Source: Methanomicrobiaceae archaeon
GTDB taxonomy: Archaea > Halobacteriota > Methanomicrobia > Methanomicrobiales > Methanomicrobiaceae
Assembly: GCA_016926855.1 (NCBI GenBank)
Contig: JAFGNT010000006.1
Span: 1 to 64,000 of the forward strand
Direction: 5' to 3'
Length of the DNA stretch: 64,000 bases
Part shown: piece after piece, positions 1-7,524 of the stretch
How positions within the stretch are numbered: position 1 is the stretch's first letter
How the letters are laid out: each line of letters opens with the position of its first letter
Translations under genes and position numbers: made by a program
Notes under the pieces: model-generated
Seen by the model: only the letters and a program-made list of their open reading frames with translations
What the model was told of the DNA's origin: nothing
Databases searched by the model: none

Positions 1-1
1 C

Positions 2-325
2 CTCTTCGGGGACAACTCGGTCTTCGCCTGCTTCATGGGAGCCGTCATCGGGGCGATCCTCTACATGCCCACCCTCCTCGAGGTGCCGATCATCGGCGGT
101 ACCTTCGGCTATACCGAAGGAGTGATGGCCGGAGGCCCGGCACTGGCGCTCCTGCTCGCCGGCCCCACCATCAGCCTGCCGAGCATTCTGGTGCTCACGC
201 GGATAATGGGGGCGCAGAAGACCGCGGTTTACGTGGCCCTCGTCGTGATCTTCTCGACGGTGGCGGGGTTGATCTTCGGAAACGTCTTCCCCGTCCTCGG
301 CCTTCCGGGATGTGGTGCGGGTTGA
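2..325 (+). CDS. Permease of the DUF318/ArsP type, C-terminal part
   Basis: The reading frame is open from the left edge, so the gene is partial and its start lies outside the window. The remaining 107 residues are almost entirely hydrophobic, with about three membrane segments. They contain the segment GGPALALLLAGPTISLPS, which is typical of the C-terminal half of DUF318 (ArsP/YraQ-like) permeases. ArsP members of this family export trivalent organoarsenicals; other members have unknown substrates. The gene heads a run of closely spaced plus-strand genes that includes acr3 and ArsF/ArsG-like genes, so an arsenic-related role is likely but inferred. The next gene overlaps its end by 16 bases. 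Confidence 0.8.
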   Translation, partial: LFGDNSVFACFMGAVIGAILYMPTLLEVPIIGGTFGYTEGVMAGGPALALLLAGPTISLPSILVLTRIMGAQKTAVYVALVVIFSTVAGLIFGNVFPVLGLPGCGAG

Positions 326-585
326 CGACCAGAGACACGGAGCAAAAACCCTGCTGCGCCGCGGAAGCCCTGCGGCGCATCCGCCGGTTGGACGCGGGTG
401 GTGTTGCCGTCGGGCTTGCCATGCTCGATGCCGTCTTTGAGGAGGTGGCCGCACTCGGCCTCTCCGCCGAAGAACCGCTGAAAAATGAACTGCTCAGGCA
501 GGTAAAAATCTACAACTACATCCCCCCACAGGCAGAGGTCGCCTATGCCGGGGCACTGCTGAGGGAATACCGGAAAGGAGCGTGA
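310..585 (+). CDS. Small conserved-looking protein of the arsenic-type cluster, function unknown
   Basis: A 91-residue soluble protein with no domain I can name. It has a CC pair near residue 16, a long amphipathic helical centre and a C-terminal motif IYNYIPPQAE followed by YAGALLREY. It overlaps the permease stop by 16 bases, and its own stop lies just before the thioredoxin-like gene, so it is very likely co-transcribed and translationally coupled. Codon use matches the neighbours. A TTG codon at 322 is an alternative start that would shorten the overlap. Its place between a DUF318 permease and a CxxC thioredoxin suggests an accessory or regulatory role, but the sequence itself does not show one. 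Confidence 0.7.
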   Translation: MWCGLTTRDTEQKPCCAAEALRRIRRLDAGGVAVGLAMLDAVFEEVAALGLSAEEPLKNELLRQVKIYNYIPPQAEVAYAGALLREYRKGA

Positions 586-590
586 TACCA

Positions 591-827
591 ATGGTCAGGA
601 TTGAAGTGCTGGGAACCGGCTGCGCCAAGTGCAGGCGGCTTGTGAAGAATGTCGAAAAAGCGGTCGCCGATCTCGGTATCGATGCCGAAATCATCAAGAT
701 CGAGGACATCACCGCGATCATGGACCGGGGCGTCATGCTCACCCCGGGCCTGATCGTAGACGGCGAACTGAAGGTCTCCGGCCGGGTCGCGGACGTCAAC
801 GAACTCAAGGCAATCCTGCAGGGGTGA
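591..827 (+). CDS. Thioredoxin-like small redox protein (CAKC)
   Basis: A 78-residue minimal thioredoxin-fold protein of the 'redox-active disulfide protein 2' type. The sequence opens MVRIEVLGTGCAKC, placing the CxxC redox pair directly after the first strand, and ends with a typical TPGLIVDGELKVSG strand-turn-strand. I chose the ATG at 591 because a good Shine-Dalgarno (aaggag, ending at 580) lies 10 bases upstream; a GTG at 582 in the same frame is too close to that site. Such proteins often accompany DUF318 permeases. Here it probably supplies electrons to, or senses, the thiol-reactive metalloids handled by the cluster; this role is inferred. Confidence 0.85.
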   Translation: MVRIEVLGTGCAKCRRLVKNVEKAVADLGIDAEIIKIEDITAIMDRGVMLTPGLIVDGELKVSGRVADVNELKAILQG

Positions 828-834
828 GGGGGAC

Positions 835-1239
835 ATGGCGGAACAACCATCCTGCTCCTGCGGCGACACCTCTGCGCAGACCGGGACAAAGAGGATTATC
901 TTTCCCTGCGCCGGACAGGCAAACACCGGTCAGCTCTCCAACCTTGCAGCCATCCGGCTGACGGAAGAAGGATACGGGAGTATCGCCTGCATGGCGCTCC
1001 TCGCCACCGGAGCGGAAGGGCTGAAAGAAAAAATCCGGGAAGCCGACGAGGTAATCATCATCGACGGCTGCCCGGTGGCGTGCGGCCAAACGATCGCAGC
1101 GGCGCAGGGTGTCATCCACCACCAGCACATCGTGGTCACGGCGCTCGGCATCGCCAAGGCCGGATCGCTGGAATTCTCCGACGACGATCTCGAGACCGTG
1201 GTCTCGGCGGCGTGGGAGGGGACGGGCAGGAGAGGGTGA
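835..1239 (+). CDS. DGC-domain putative zinc-binding protein (first copy)
   Basis: A 134-residue protein matching the DGC family (PF08859), named after its invariant Asp-Gly-Cys motif, seen here as [10 protein letters not shown]. An N-terminal CSCG group and a second conserved cysteine in [13 protein letters not shown] complete the expected metal-site cysteines. The biochemical role of the family is unknown. It starts 7 bases after the thioredoxin-like gene and stops 5 bases before acr3, so it belongs to the same operon. A second, shorter DGC paralogue lies at 3106-3453. Two copies in one arsenic-type cluster suggest a thiol-based metalloid-binding role, which is inference. Confidence 0.85.
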   Translation: MAEQPSCSCGDTSAQTGTKRIIFPCAGQANTGQLSNLAAIRLTEEGYGSIACMALLATGAEGLKEKIREADEVIIIDGCPVACGQTIAAAQGVIHHQHIVVTALGIAKAGSLEFSDDDLETVVSAAWEGTGRRG

Positions 1240-1244
1240 AAAAC

Positions 1245-2339
1245 ATGGCAGAACCGGCCCGTGGGGAACGGCGCCTCTCCACGTTTGAAAAATACCTGAC
1301 CGTCTGGGTCGCGCTCTGCATCGTGGCCGGCATCGCGCTCGGTCGGGCCGCCCCCGGCATTGCCGTCGCGCTTGATGCCCTCTCTCTCTATCAGGTCTCG
1401 ATCCCGATCGCCATCGCGCTTTTTTTCATGATGTACCCCATCATGGTCAAGATCGATTTTGCCGAGGTGCTGCGGGCCGCAAAGACGCCAAAGCCCGTCG
1501 CGCTCACCCTCTTCGTGAACTGGGCGGTGAAGCCGTTTTCGATGTACATCATCGCCACGTTCTTCCTGGGATACCTCTTTGTAGGATACCTCCCGGGAAC
1601 CGAGGTACTTCTCGACGGGAGCACCGTCGAGCTCTGGCGGAGCTACGTCGCCGGTTGCATCCTTTTAGGCATCGCCCCCTGCACCGCGATGGTGCTGATG
1701 TGGAGCTACCTTGCAAAGGGCAACGACGGCCTCACGCTGATTATGGTGGCGATCAACTCCTTAACCATGCTGGTGCTCTACGCACCGCTCGGCGGGTTCC
1801 TCCTCGGGGTGAATGCCATGCCGATCCCGTGGGAGACCATCCTGCTGTCGGTCGCCGTCTATGTCGCGCTCCCCCTCGTCGCCGGCTATGTCACCCGGAA
1901 ATGGATCATCACCCGAAAGGGGAAGGCATGGTTCGAGACCCGGTTCCTCCACCTGCTGACACCGGTCTCCATCATCGCCCTGCTCGGGACGCTCGTGCTC
2001 CTCTTTAGCTTCAAGGGAGACGTCATCGTCGAAAACCCCCTCACAATCCTCTGGATTGCAATCCCGCTCTTCATCCAGACCGTGCTCATCTTCACGCTCG
2101 GGTACTTCGTCCTTGCCCCCAGGCTCGGCCTCTCCTACCGGGACGCCGCTCCTGCCGGGATGATCGGCGCCTCGAACCACTTCGAGGTAGCGATCGCGAC
2201 CGCGACCATCCTCTTCGGGCTTGGGTCCGGGGCGGCGCTCGCCACGGTGGTCGGCGTGCTTATCGAGGTGCCGGTGATGCTCATGCTGGTCAGGATCTGC
2301 CTGCGCACGAAAGACATGTTCCGGGGTGAAACCTCATGA
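1245..2339 (+). CDS. acr3: Arsenite efflux transporter, ACR3 family
   Basis: A 364-residue membrane protein with about ten hydrophobic segments, the usual size for ACR3 permeases, which export arsenite (and in some cases antimonite). Diagnostic features are [13 protein letters not shown] in the second or third segment, [18 protein letters not shown] containing the conserved functional cysteine of the family, and [14 protein letters not shown] near the C-terminus. The frame is open far upstream, but I place the start at 1245 because ATG follows the preceding stop by 5 bases with an agagggtga Shine-Dalgarno, and [19 protein letters not shown] fits the N-terminus of the family. This is the gene that best fixes the function of the cluster. 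Confidence 0.95.
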   Translation: MAEPARGERRLSTFEKYLTVWVALCIVAGIALGRAAPGIAVALDALSLYQVSIPIAIALFFMMYPIMVKIDFAEVLRAAKTPKPVALTLFVNWAVKPFSMYIIATFFLGYLFVGYLPGTEVLLDGSTVELWRSYVAGCILLGIAPCTAMVLMWSYLAKGNDGLTLIMVAINSLTMLVLYAPLGGFLLGVNAMPIPWETILLSVAVYVALPLVAGYVTRKWIITRKGKAWFETRFLHLLTPVSIIALLGTLVLLFSFKGDVIVENPLTILWIAIPLFIQTVLIFTLGYFVLAPRLGLSYRDAAPAGMIGASNHFEVAIATATILFGLGSGAALATVVGVLIEVPVMLMLVRICLRTKDMFRGETS

Positions 2340-2484
2340 TGGAACTGCTCCATGTGGTCTCCGGCAAGATGCAGGCGCCGGGAACGTGGATGAGGTGCGG
2401 CCGGAGGCCTGCGGCGTGACCGAAACGGCCATCCAACGCTCACCCCGTTACCTGCTGGCATGAGGGGATATTCAGGAGACAGCT

Positions 2485-2892
2485 ATGAAACACCAGGAAC
2501 TTATCGTCGAATGGCGGCATATCGGAAACGATGTAGAGAACACCTGCGGACGGTGCGGAGAAACCGGGCGGGCAGTTCTGGACGTCATTAAAAATATCCG
2601 GCCGGTCCTCGAAGAGGAAGGCATTACCGTCCGGATGGTCGAGACCGTCCTCGAGAACGAGGCGATAGCGGATTCGAACAGCATTCTCTTCAATGGCGTG
2701 CGGCTCGAGGACCTGATCGAGGGAATGGAGGTGACCAGCACACCCTGCTGCTCCTGTGCCTGCTTTACCGGGAAGGACGACGTAGAGTGCCGCGCGGTCG
2801 AGTATAACGATGAACGCTACGAATCAATCCCGCCGGAGCTGATCGCCCGTGCGGCGCTGAAAGCGCTCGGAATCGATACGGCAACAGAATAG
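2485..2892 (+). CDS. DUF2703 family cysteine-rich protein
   Basis: A 135-residue soluble protein matching DUF2703. It has an N-terminal CGRCGETG motif after a beta strand, as in a thioredoxin-type fold, a central helix-strand unit, and a second cysteine-rich patch, TPCCSCACF, near residue 90. The function of the family is not known. Its genes are common in archaeal and bacterial clusters dealing with metals or arsenic. A Shine-Dalgarno (ggaga at 2473) precedes the ATG. It lies 145 bases after acr3 on the same strand, in a gap that holds no convincing gene. A thiol-dependent reductase or metal-binding role is plausible but unproven. Confidence 0.85.
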   Translation: MKHQELIVEWRHIGNDVENTCGRCGETGRAVLDVIKNIRPVLEEEGITVRMVETVLENEAIADSNSILFNGVRLEDLIEGMEVTSTPCCSCACFTGKDDVECRAVEYNDERYESIPPELIARAALKALGIDTATE

Positions 2893-3105
2893 CGTACTCA
2901 GAATGACAGCAATCACAGATATTCATGGAGAAGCGATGAAGAAGAGTCCCGGGCGCTCGTACTCACCGGCAGGAGCCAGGATCGTAAAGGAGGCCGCACC
3001 TGCAGGGTGGCACCGGTTCTGCCAGGCCATGATGCTCCTATTCGTCGCTGAAACGCGAGGTTGTAGCGCATGAAGAAGAAAATCCTCTGGCTCGGGGTCG
3101 GGTAA

Positions 3106-3453
3106 ATGGCGTTTACCATCATCACCTGTTCCGGGATCTCAAACACGGGGAAGCTGACGACGCAGGCGGGGACGGTCCTCCTGCACAGGTGTCCTGCGAA
3201 AGTCGAGGCGTGCACCGCCGCAACCCGCCCCACGGCATCGCTCGAAAACACCGCCCGGCAGGCTGAAAAAATTCTGGTACTGGACGGATGCAGCGACTGC
3301 TGTGGGAGGAAGAAACTGCAGGCCCTCGGGATCGATCCGCACCTCCACCTGATTGCGACTGACGCCGGGATCGTGAAGCGTGGCATGGATGAGCCACACT
3401 ATGAAGAGATCGAACGCCTCGCCGCCGCGGTGCTGGAGGCGATCGGCCGGTGA
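3106..3453 (+). CDS. DGC-domain putative zinc-binding protein (second copy)
   Basis: A 115-residue DGC-family protein. The family signature appears as LVLDGCSDCCG; the N-terminal part reads FTIITCSGISNTGKL, equivalent to the [11 protein letters not shown] of the first copy at 835-1239, and further cysteines occur in LLHRCPAK and VEACTAA. The C-terminal half, GIDPHLHLIATDAGIVKRG, is also typical of the family. Its stop overlaps the GTG start of the next small cysteine-rich gene by four bases (GTGA), which indicates translational coupling. Function is unknown; the context points to metalloid or metal handling. Confidence 0.85.
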   Translation: MAFTIITCSGISNTGKLTTQAGTVLLHRCPAKVEACTAATRPTASLENTARQAEKILVLDGCSDCCGRKKLQALGIDPHLHLIATDAGIVKRGMDEPHYEEIERLAAAVLEAIGR

Positions 3454-3608
3454 AATGCGAGCTCTGCGGGAAGGAGACCGCCCGTCTTGTACGGGTGAAC
3501 CACCCCGATTTCCGGATAATCCGCATCTGTGAGGAATGCTGCCGGCGGGAGCACGACCGGCTGCTGCCCCTGCCCGCCGATCGGAGCTGCGGCTGCTGCG
3601 GCTGGTAA
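3450..3608 (+). CDS. 52-residue cysteine-rich zinc-ribbon-like protein
   Basis: A short gene that starts with GTG inside the stop of the preceding DGC gene (GTGA overlap). The product begins VKCELCGKETARLVRV, continues to IIRICEECCRRE and ends SCGCCGW. That is a CxxC-x(n)-CxxCC zinc-ribbon pattern plus a terminal CGCC tail, nine cysteines in 52 residues. Reading frame, codon use and coupling all support a real gene. I cannot assign a named family. It could bind zinc or a soft metalloid through its thiols and work with the DGC protein translated just before it. Confidence 0.75.
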   Translation: MKCELCGKETARLVRVNHPDFRIIRICEECCRREHDRLLPLPADRSCGCCGW

Positions 3609-3664
3609 GCGACGCTGCAGGTATCCGCAAAGCCATCCCGGCATCCTGCCGTGAGGAGGAAAGC

Positions 3665-4153
3665 ATGAAACGACACATCACACGAAACAACCGGTCCCTC
3701 AAAATCCAATCACTCTCCCTGCTGCTCGTCATCGCCGCCGCAGCAGTCCTCGCCGCCGGGTGCACCGGCAGCAGCGAACCGGAGAACCGGCTGTCATCAG
3801 AAGTCGGCTATACCGGAACGAATGTTGAGAAAGTCGAGCTCTACCATTTCTATGGCGCGAACAGGTGCGTTTCCTGCATGATGCTGGGCGATCTCACGGA
3901 ACAAACCGTCAATACCTACTATGCACAGGAACTCCTGTCGGGAAGGCTCGTCTTCAATCACATCGATATTTCGATGCCCGAGAACCGCGGGATCGTCGAG
4001 CGATACGGGCCGACCGGTTCATCCCTCTGGATAGGCATCCACGACGAGCAGGGATTCTACAAGGAAGAACTGCTCGGCCCGTGGTACATGCTCGGCGACG
4101 AGGGGAAGTTCTCGGCATACATCAGAGCCGTCATCGACCAGCAGCTGGCATAG
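3665..4153 (+). CDS. arsF: ArsF-like lipoprotein with thioredoxin-like CxxC domain
   Basis: A 162-residue exported protein. Residues 15-33 form a signal peptide ending in the lipobox LAAGC, with C33 as the likely lipidated residue. The mature part has the beta strand VEKVELYHFYGANR followed by CVSC (C68 and C71) and the segment ENRGIVERYGPTGSSLW of the family annotated as ArsF, a partner of the ArsG permease. The gene product probably acts at the outer membrane face as a thiol carrier. I place the start at 3665, after the Shine-Dalgarno gaggagg, although the frame is open earlier. It lies 11 bases before the ArsG-like gene. Confidence 0.8.
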   Translation: MKRHITRNNRSLKIQSLSLLLVIAAAAVLAAGCTGSSEPENRLSSEVGYTGTNVEKVELYHFYGANRCVSCMMLGDLTEQTVNTYYAQELLSGRLVFNHIDISMPENRGIVERYGPTGSSLWIGIHDEQGFYKEELLGPWYMLGDEGKFSAYIRAVIDQQLA

Positions 4154-4164
4154 GAGTCAGGTTC

Positions 4165-4878
4165 ATGGACATCATGGGATTCATGCAGACGATGGGGATG
4201 AGCGGCGTCCCGCTCGTCGCCGCGTTTTTCATCGGGCTGATGACAGCGATGAGCCCGTGTCCGCTCGCCACCAACATCACCGCCATCGCCTACGTGTCGC
4301 GCCGCGTTGAAAACAGCCGGCGCACGCTCCTGGTGGGATCGCTCTACGCTGCCGGGAGGAGCCTTGCATACATCGCCCTCGCAGCGGCGATCGTCTATGC
4401 CGGGCTCAATATACAGGCCGTCTCCTTCGTTCTCCAGGACTACGGCGAGATGCTCCTCGGGCCGCTGCTGCTGATTCTCGGCATCCTGATGCTCGACATC
4501 GTTGATATCGGCCTGCCGGAAGGGGGCAGACGGCTCGCATCGCTCATGGAGATGCTCGCAGAAAAGGGTGAAGCAGGGAGTTTTCTCCTCGGGATGCTGT
4601 TTGCGCTCAGTTTCTGCCCTTTCAGCGCCGTACTCTACTTCGGCATGCTCATCCCCATCGCCTTACAAACCGGTGATGCCCTCCTCGTGCCCGGTGTGTT
4701 CGGTTTCGCAACGGCACTGCCCGTGATTGTGGTTTCCTTCCTGCTCGTCCGTGGTGTCGGGCGGGCGGCACGGCTGCTGCAACGGGCCCAGGCGGCCGAG
4801 TTCTGGGTAAAAAAGGGCGTTGCTGCGGTATTCATCGGCATTGGCATGTACTCCGTTGCGAATGTCTGGCTGGTTTGA
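4165..4878 (+). CDS. arsG: CcdA/DsbD-like membrane protein, ArsG-type efflux permease
   Basis: A 237-residue membrane protein with six hydrophobic segments and the two half-repeats of the CcdA/DsbD fold. The paired intramembrane cysteines are in MTAMSPCPLATN and FALSFCPFSAVLYFG. This combination with the preceding lipoprotein is the ArsF/ArsG pair, annotated as an efflux route for aromatic amino-arsenicals; the assignment rests on family resemblance. A classical CcdA (electron carrier for extracytoplasmic thiol reduction) is the alternative. I chose ATG 4165 because it directly follows the ArsF stop with an aggag site. It is the last gene of the plus-strand cluster. Confidence 0.8.
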   Translation: MDIMGFMQTMGMSGVPLVAAFFIGLMTAMSPCPLATNITAIAYVSRRVENSRRTLLVGSLYAAGRSLAYIALAAAIVYAGLNIQAVSFVLQDYGEMLLGPLLLILGILMLDIVDIGLPEGGRRLASLMEMLAEKGEAGSFLLGMLFALSFCPFSAVLYFGMLIPIALQTGDALLVPGVFGFATALPVIVVSFLLVRGVGRAARLLQRAQAAEFWVKKGVAAVFIGIGMYSVANVWLV

Positions 4879-5130
4879 TCAGCCTGCAAATCCTGCGCCG
4901 TCCGCCCGCTGAGGGGTTCAGAAAGATTTTTGGGGGAAATGGATTATTCGGGTGATGAATATGCATAAAAAACGTTCGAGATGCACTGCTTGCCTTTATA
5001 GGTGGAATCAGGTTTTGATTTAATTTTCAGGAATATTTCTGCTGCAACTGTACTACGTCTCGGGCCTGTTCGCGGCACGTGCTTGTTGGATCGCCGCTGG
5101 CGTTCTGAAAGCATACTTCGCATCAGAAAA

Positions 5131-5346
5131 TCAGAGATTTTCTTCACTGACGTTCCCGAACCGGATGGGCCCGGTGATCCCCGGCCGCTTCAGCCGGGAG
5201 ACGTGCCCCGTCCAGTGGGTGAGCTCGTGGAAGAAGGCCGCGTAGTAGGTCTCCGGGCCCTCGAACCGCTCCATCCCCGGCATCTCGATCACGTCCGGCC
5301 CCGGCAGGTAGGCAGGATCGCCCATCCGCACTATCGGCCGGTTCAT
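5131..5346 (-). pseudogene. Fragment of an ArdC-like antirestriction/zincin metallopeptidase gene
   Basis: The minus strand encodes an internal piece of the C-terminal metallopeptidase domain found in ArdC-type antirestriction proteins. Recognisable parts are AYLPGPDVIEMPGMERF, YYAAFFHELTHWTGH with the HExxH zinc-binding motif in the form HELTH, and RLKRPGITGPIRFG. The N-terminal single-strand DNA-binding domain and the C-terminus are absent, and similarity ends after IRFGN. It is therefore a relic, not a working gene. ArdC genes travel on plasmids and integrative elements, so this marks an old insertion next to the arsenic-type cluster. Confidence 0.65.
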
Positions 5347-5418
5347 GCAAACAAAGGGAGAATTGGGCGGCCTCGTTTAATGATTCGCCCCATCTGCGTT
5401 TTACAAACACGTCAATGA
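5345..5418 (+). repeat. Dispersed repeat, copy A
   Basis: About 70 bases resemble 18612-18677. Shared blocks in the same order are atgcaaacaaa, agaattggg, tgattcgccc and a final segment around cgtttta(c/t)aaa. It directly abuts the ArdC fragment. Similarity is imperfect, so it looks like an old duplicated or inserted element and not a recent copy. Confidence 0.5.
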
Positions 5419-5474
5419 ATGATTATTGATCCGGTTAAATAAAAAATGAAGATTATTCTGCCCGACGTCCATAA

Positions 5475-6197
5475 TTAACAGATATCTCCCGACAGATATT
5501 CTTTAAATGCAAAAAGGACACGGTTATCGGCATTCAAATCATGGAGCAATCGCTCTCTCTCCGCAGGTGTGAATGCATCTGAGAGGTCGATTCTCACTAC
5601 ATCCGCCCTTTTTACCGGAAAACTCCTGTTTAAAAGATCCTGGTAAAGTTGTTCCCTGCTCATATTCCCACTGGAGAGAAGGAATACAGGACTGAGAATA
5701 CGTTCTCCCTGTTTCTTCACAGATGGTGAGATAAACCCAATATTATGCGAATAGAATCTCAAATTCCATCCATACATATCCGCTTCAACAGTCTCGCGGA
5801 TTTCCCGATAGTCCGATTCATTCGCTGCGATGTAATACCCGACATACCCAACCCACCTTAAATCACCTGGAGAATCGCGATCGAAAACGATGGATTCCGG
5901 TACGCCATTGCTCCGGAGGAGTGCGAGAATTTCGTCGTCCGAGACGTTTTCACGTACTAATAACCCATCTGCCCAGAATCCAATCTCATCAGCCTTTTCG
6001 TGCCACTCCTCATCCAAGGTGCAGGGATTTCCTCCCACTCGTGGAGTAACGTTTGTCGTGTCCATGGGAGTGATAGTGGGCGTTCCCGGCGTTTCCAGAC
6101 GATCCAGGCAACCGCTAATGCAACAGCCGGTAATGATAACTGTAAGAAGTATTACCAGGAATATTACAATCTTATTTTTTTGCACCATTTGGTTCAC
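5475..6197 (-). CDS. Predicted lipoprotein of unknown function
   Basis: A 240-residue protein with a short basic N-terminus (MNQMVQKNK), a hydrophobic stretch and a lipobox-like GCCISGC, so it is probably exported and lipid-anchored. A Thr/Pro-rich linker (TPGTPTITPMDTTN) leads into a mature domain of about 190 residues with several NxS/T sites; I recognise no family in it. It contains WVGYVGYYIAANESDYREI and ends with a helical region. No operon partner is visible; the region upstream is a long AT-rich gap. Codon use is slightly richer in A and T than in the arsenic-type cluster, consistent with an accessory gene. Confidence 0.7.
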   Translation of the reverse strand: MNQMVQKNKIVIFLVILLTVIITGCCISGCLDRLETPGTPTITPMDTTNVTPRVGGNPCTLDEEWHEKADEIGFWADGLLVRENVSDDEILALLRSNGVPESIVFDRDSPGDLRWVGYVGYYIAANESDYREIRETVEADMYGWNLRFYSHNIGFISPSVKKQGERILSPVFLLSSGNMSREQLYQDLLNRSFPVKRADVVRIDLSDAFTPAERERLLHDLNADNRVLFAFKEYLSGDIC

Positions 6198-6500
6198 ACT
6201 ATTAAAAATTGAGATGTTATTTAATCCTTTACTCTTATGTGATCACCATAAAAGTCCGGATTATATTCATTAAACCATTCCCAGTATTGTGAACCAGCAT
6301 ACCCTCCTGTTTCTCGCCCCGGGTGTCTTTACTACAATACAAGATTATCATATCAAAAATGTTCGGAGTAATATTTTTTAAAATTTAAAAATGGAGCCTT
6401 CCACCACCCTCTAAATACGAGCATTTTACGACTTGAATAGCTATATTCGTTTTATTAGCCCTTAAAATAAAAATAAAAATATTTGGAAATTCCAGGTGGC
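6198..6500. other. AT-rich intergenic stretch
   Basis: About 300 bases without a supportable gene. The right end holds a T-rich tract that would end transcription of the small Lys-rich gene, and the left end would hold the promoter of the lipoprotein gene. I saw no RNA gene or repeat. Confidence 0.6.
6464..6484 (-). terminator. Poly-T transcription terminator
   Basis: On the minus strand the sequence downstream of the Lys-rich small gene reads as three runs of T separated by single A residues, the usual form of archaeal intrinsic termination. No stem is needed or seen. Confidence 0.55.
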
Positions 6501-6638
6501 TCATTTGATCTTTTTGTTGAGCTTCTTGAGCTTTTTCTTGGCGGCTTCGCTACCCGCAGCCGCCTGCTTTGAGAGATCTTCTGCCTTGGCCTTCTTCACC
6601 TTGTTCTTCTTCCCCAATTCTTTCTTACTTAATGCCAT
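6501..6638 (-). CDS. 45-residue lysine-rich basic protein
   Basis: A short gene encoding MALSKKELGKKNKVKKAKAE and ending KKKLKKLNKKIK. About 40 percent of residues are Lys and there are no aromatics, so it is a small, highly basic, probably helical protein. A gaggt Shine-Dalgarno lies about 9 bases before the ATG, an AT-rich promoter lies upstream, and a T-rich terminator follows, so it looks like an independent single-gene unit. A nucleic-acid-binding or ribosome-associated role would fit the composition but cannot be shown here. Confidence 0.65.
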   Translation of the reverse strand: MALSKKELGKKNKVKKAKAEDLSKQAAAGSEAAKKKLKKLNKKIK

Positions 6639-6844
6639 ACAGGTACCTCGCCAAGCCTTAGTCTGGTTCTATTTATCTTTTTTCCTTCTTATAAACCTGT
6701 ATCGTTGTACCAGCCTGAAAAAAATTTGAATAAACGAAAAGCTGACCTGTTCAACTGCTATTTTACCATTTTTTTACAGTCACCAATGTGTAATTTAAAA
6801 ATAGTCTGTCATATCTCTTATATCAGACCACACTGAAAAAGAGG

Positions 6845-7138
6845 TCATCCCATAACTCTCCGGACCATCATTGCCCATGCCAGGAAGATGAATCCCGGGA
6901 ATGAATATTCATATCGCTCGTATCGGAAAACGACCTGCTTAAATGCCTCGATCCAGCAGAGAAATCGTTCAACGGCGCTTCGCTTTTTATACAATTCCGG
7001 ATCAAACCAGAATGGCCTTCCCCGTCCGGGCGGATTTCCCTGCACTGTGACCGCTCTTGCCTTTACAGCAACTGTTATACTGCCATACAGTGCAATCGGG
7101 CAGGTCGTTTCCATCTCTTCCCGCCAAAAGCCGCACAT
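6845..7138 (-). pseudogene. IS5-type transposase, C-terminal fragment
   Basis: The minus strand encodes the end of a DDE transposase of the IS5 superfamily. The part around the third catalytic residue is clear: RSAVERFLCWIEAFKQVVFRYERYE, matching the 'vER.f..lk.fR.i..RYEk' block, followed by the usual hydrophobic tail FPGFIFLAWAMMV. The N-terminal two thirds with the two Asp residues are missing, and the segment before RSAVE is only partly transposase-like. It is a truncated relic. It lies just upstream of the catalase promoter region, a likely hint to how that gene arrived. Confidence 0.75.
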
Positions 7139-7437
7139 ATGGCCGTTATTCTTGGATTGGCCGGTGCATTTTTCGTGTGTGCAGAACTGGTGAAGGATCT
7201 CTCCTACCGGTACGCGGCGTGATATAAGGGCGGAGGTGTGGGATTGTGAAGAGACCAGAAAAATGATTCTCTTATTTAAAGTGAATAATCTTCTTAGGTT
7301 CCGATATGCTCAGTGTTTCCTCTCCACAGTGCGATTGGAGTAGTCCCCAGGCATCTCTCTAGAGCAGGAGACTATCCATACGTGGCATCAACCGGGCACG
7401 AAAAGGAGCCTGGATCAGAGCATGCTACTGAGGATAA

Positions 7438-7449
7438 GTTAATATAGCC
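7438..7449 (+). promoter_or_regulatory. Predicted TATA box of the catalase gene
   Basis: The sequence gttaatatagcc lies about 78 bases before the ATG of the catalase gene in an otherwise mixed-composition gap, which would give a 5' leader of about 50 bases. The assignment is from sequence alone. Confidence 0.4.
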
Positions 7450-7524
7450 AAATGTTGGTATTTTTCGCATCGCCTTTGCCTGAACTGTCCTGCACAGGAG
7501 ATAGAAGAAACGAGGACAAATACT

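Noticed and set aside
2336-2463. Short frames after acr3 (27 codons from ATG 2336 and a shifted frame to 2463)
   Set aside because: The two frames could be one small gene with a frameshift, but neither resembles any family and the composition is not convincing.
2903-3105. Short frames before the second DGC gene, including one of 56 codons from 2903 and one starting MKKKILWLGVG at 3070
   Set aside because: They look like leftover gene ends or chance frames; no recognisable domain and no ribosome site good enough to call a gene.
7139-7222. A 27-codon frame, MAVILGLAGAFFVCAELVKD onward, before katA
   Set aside because: It resembles the last helix of a P-type ATPase or similar membrane protein, so it may be a relic, but it is too short to assign.
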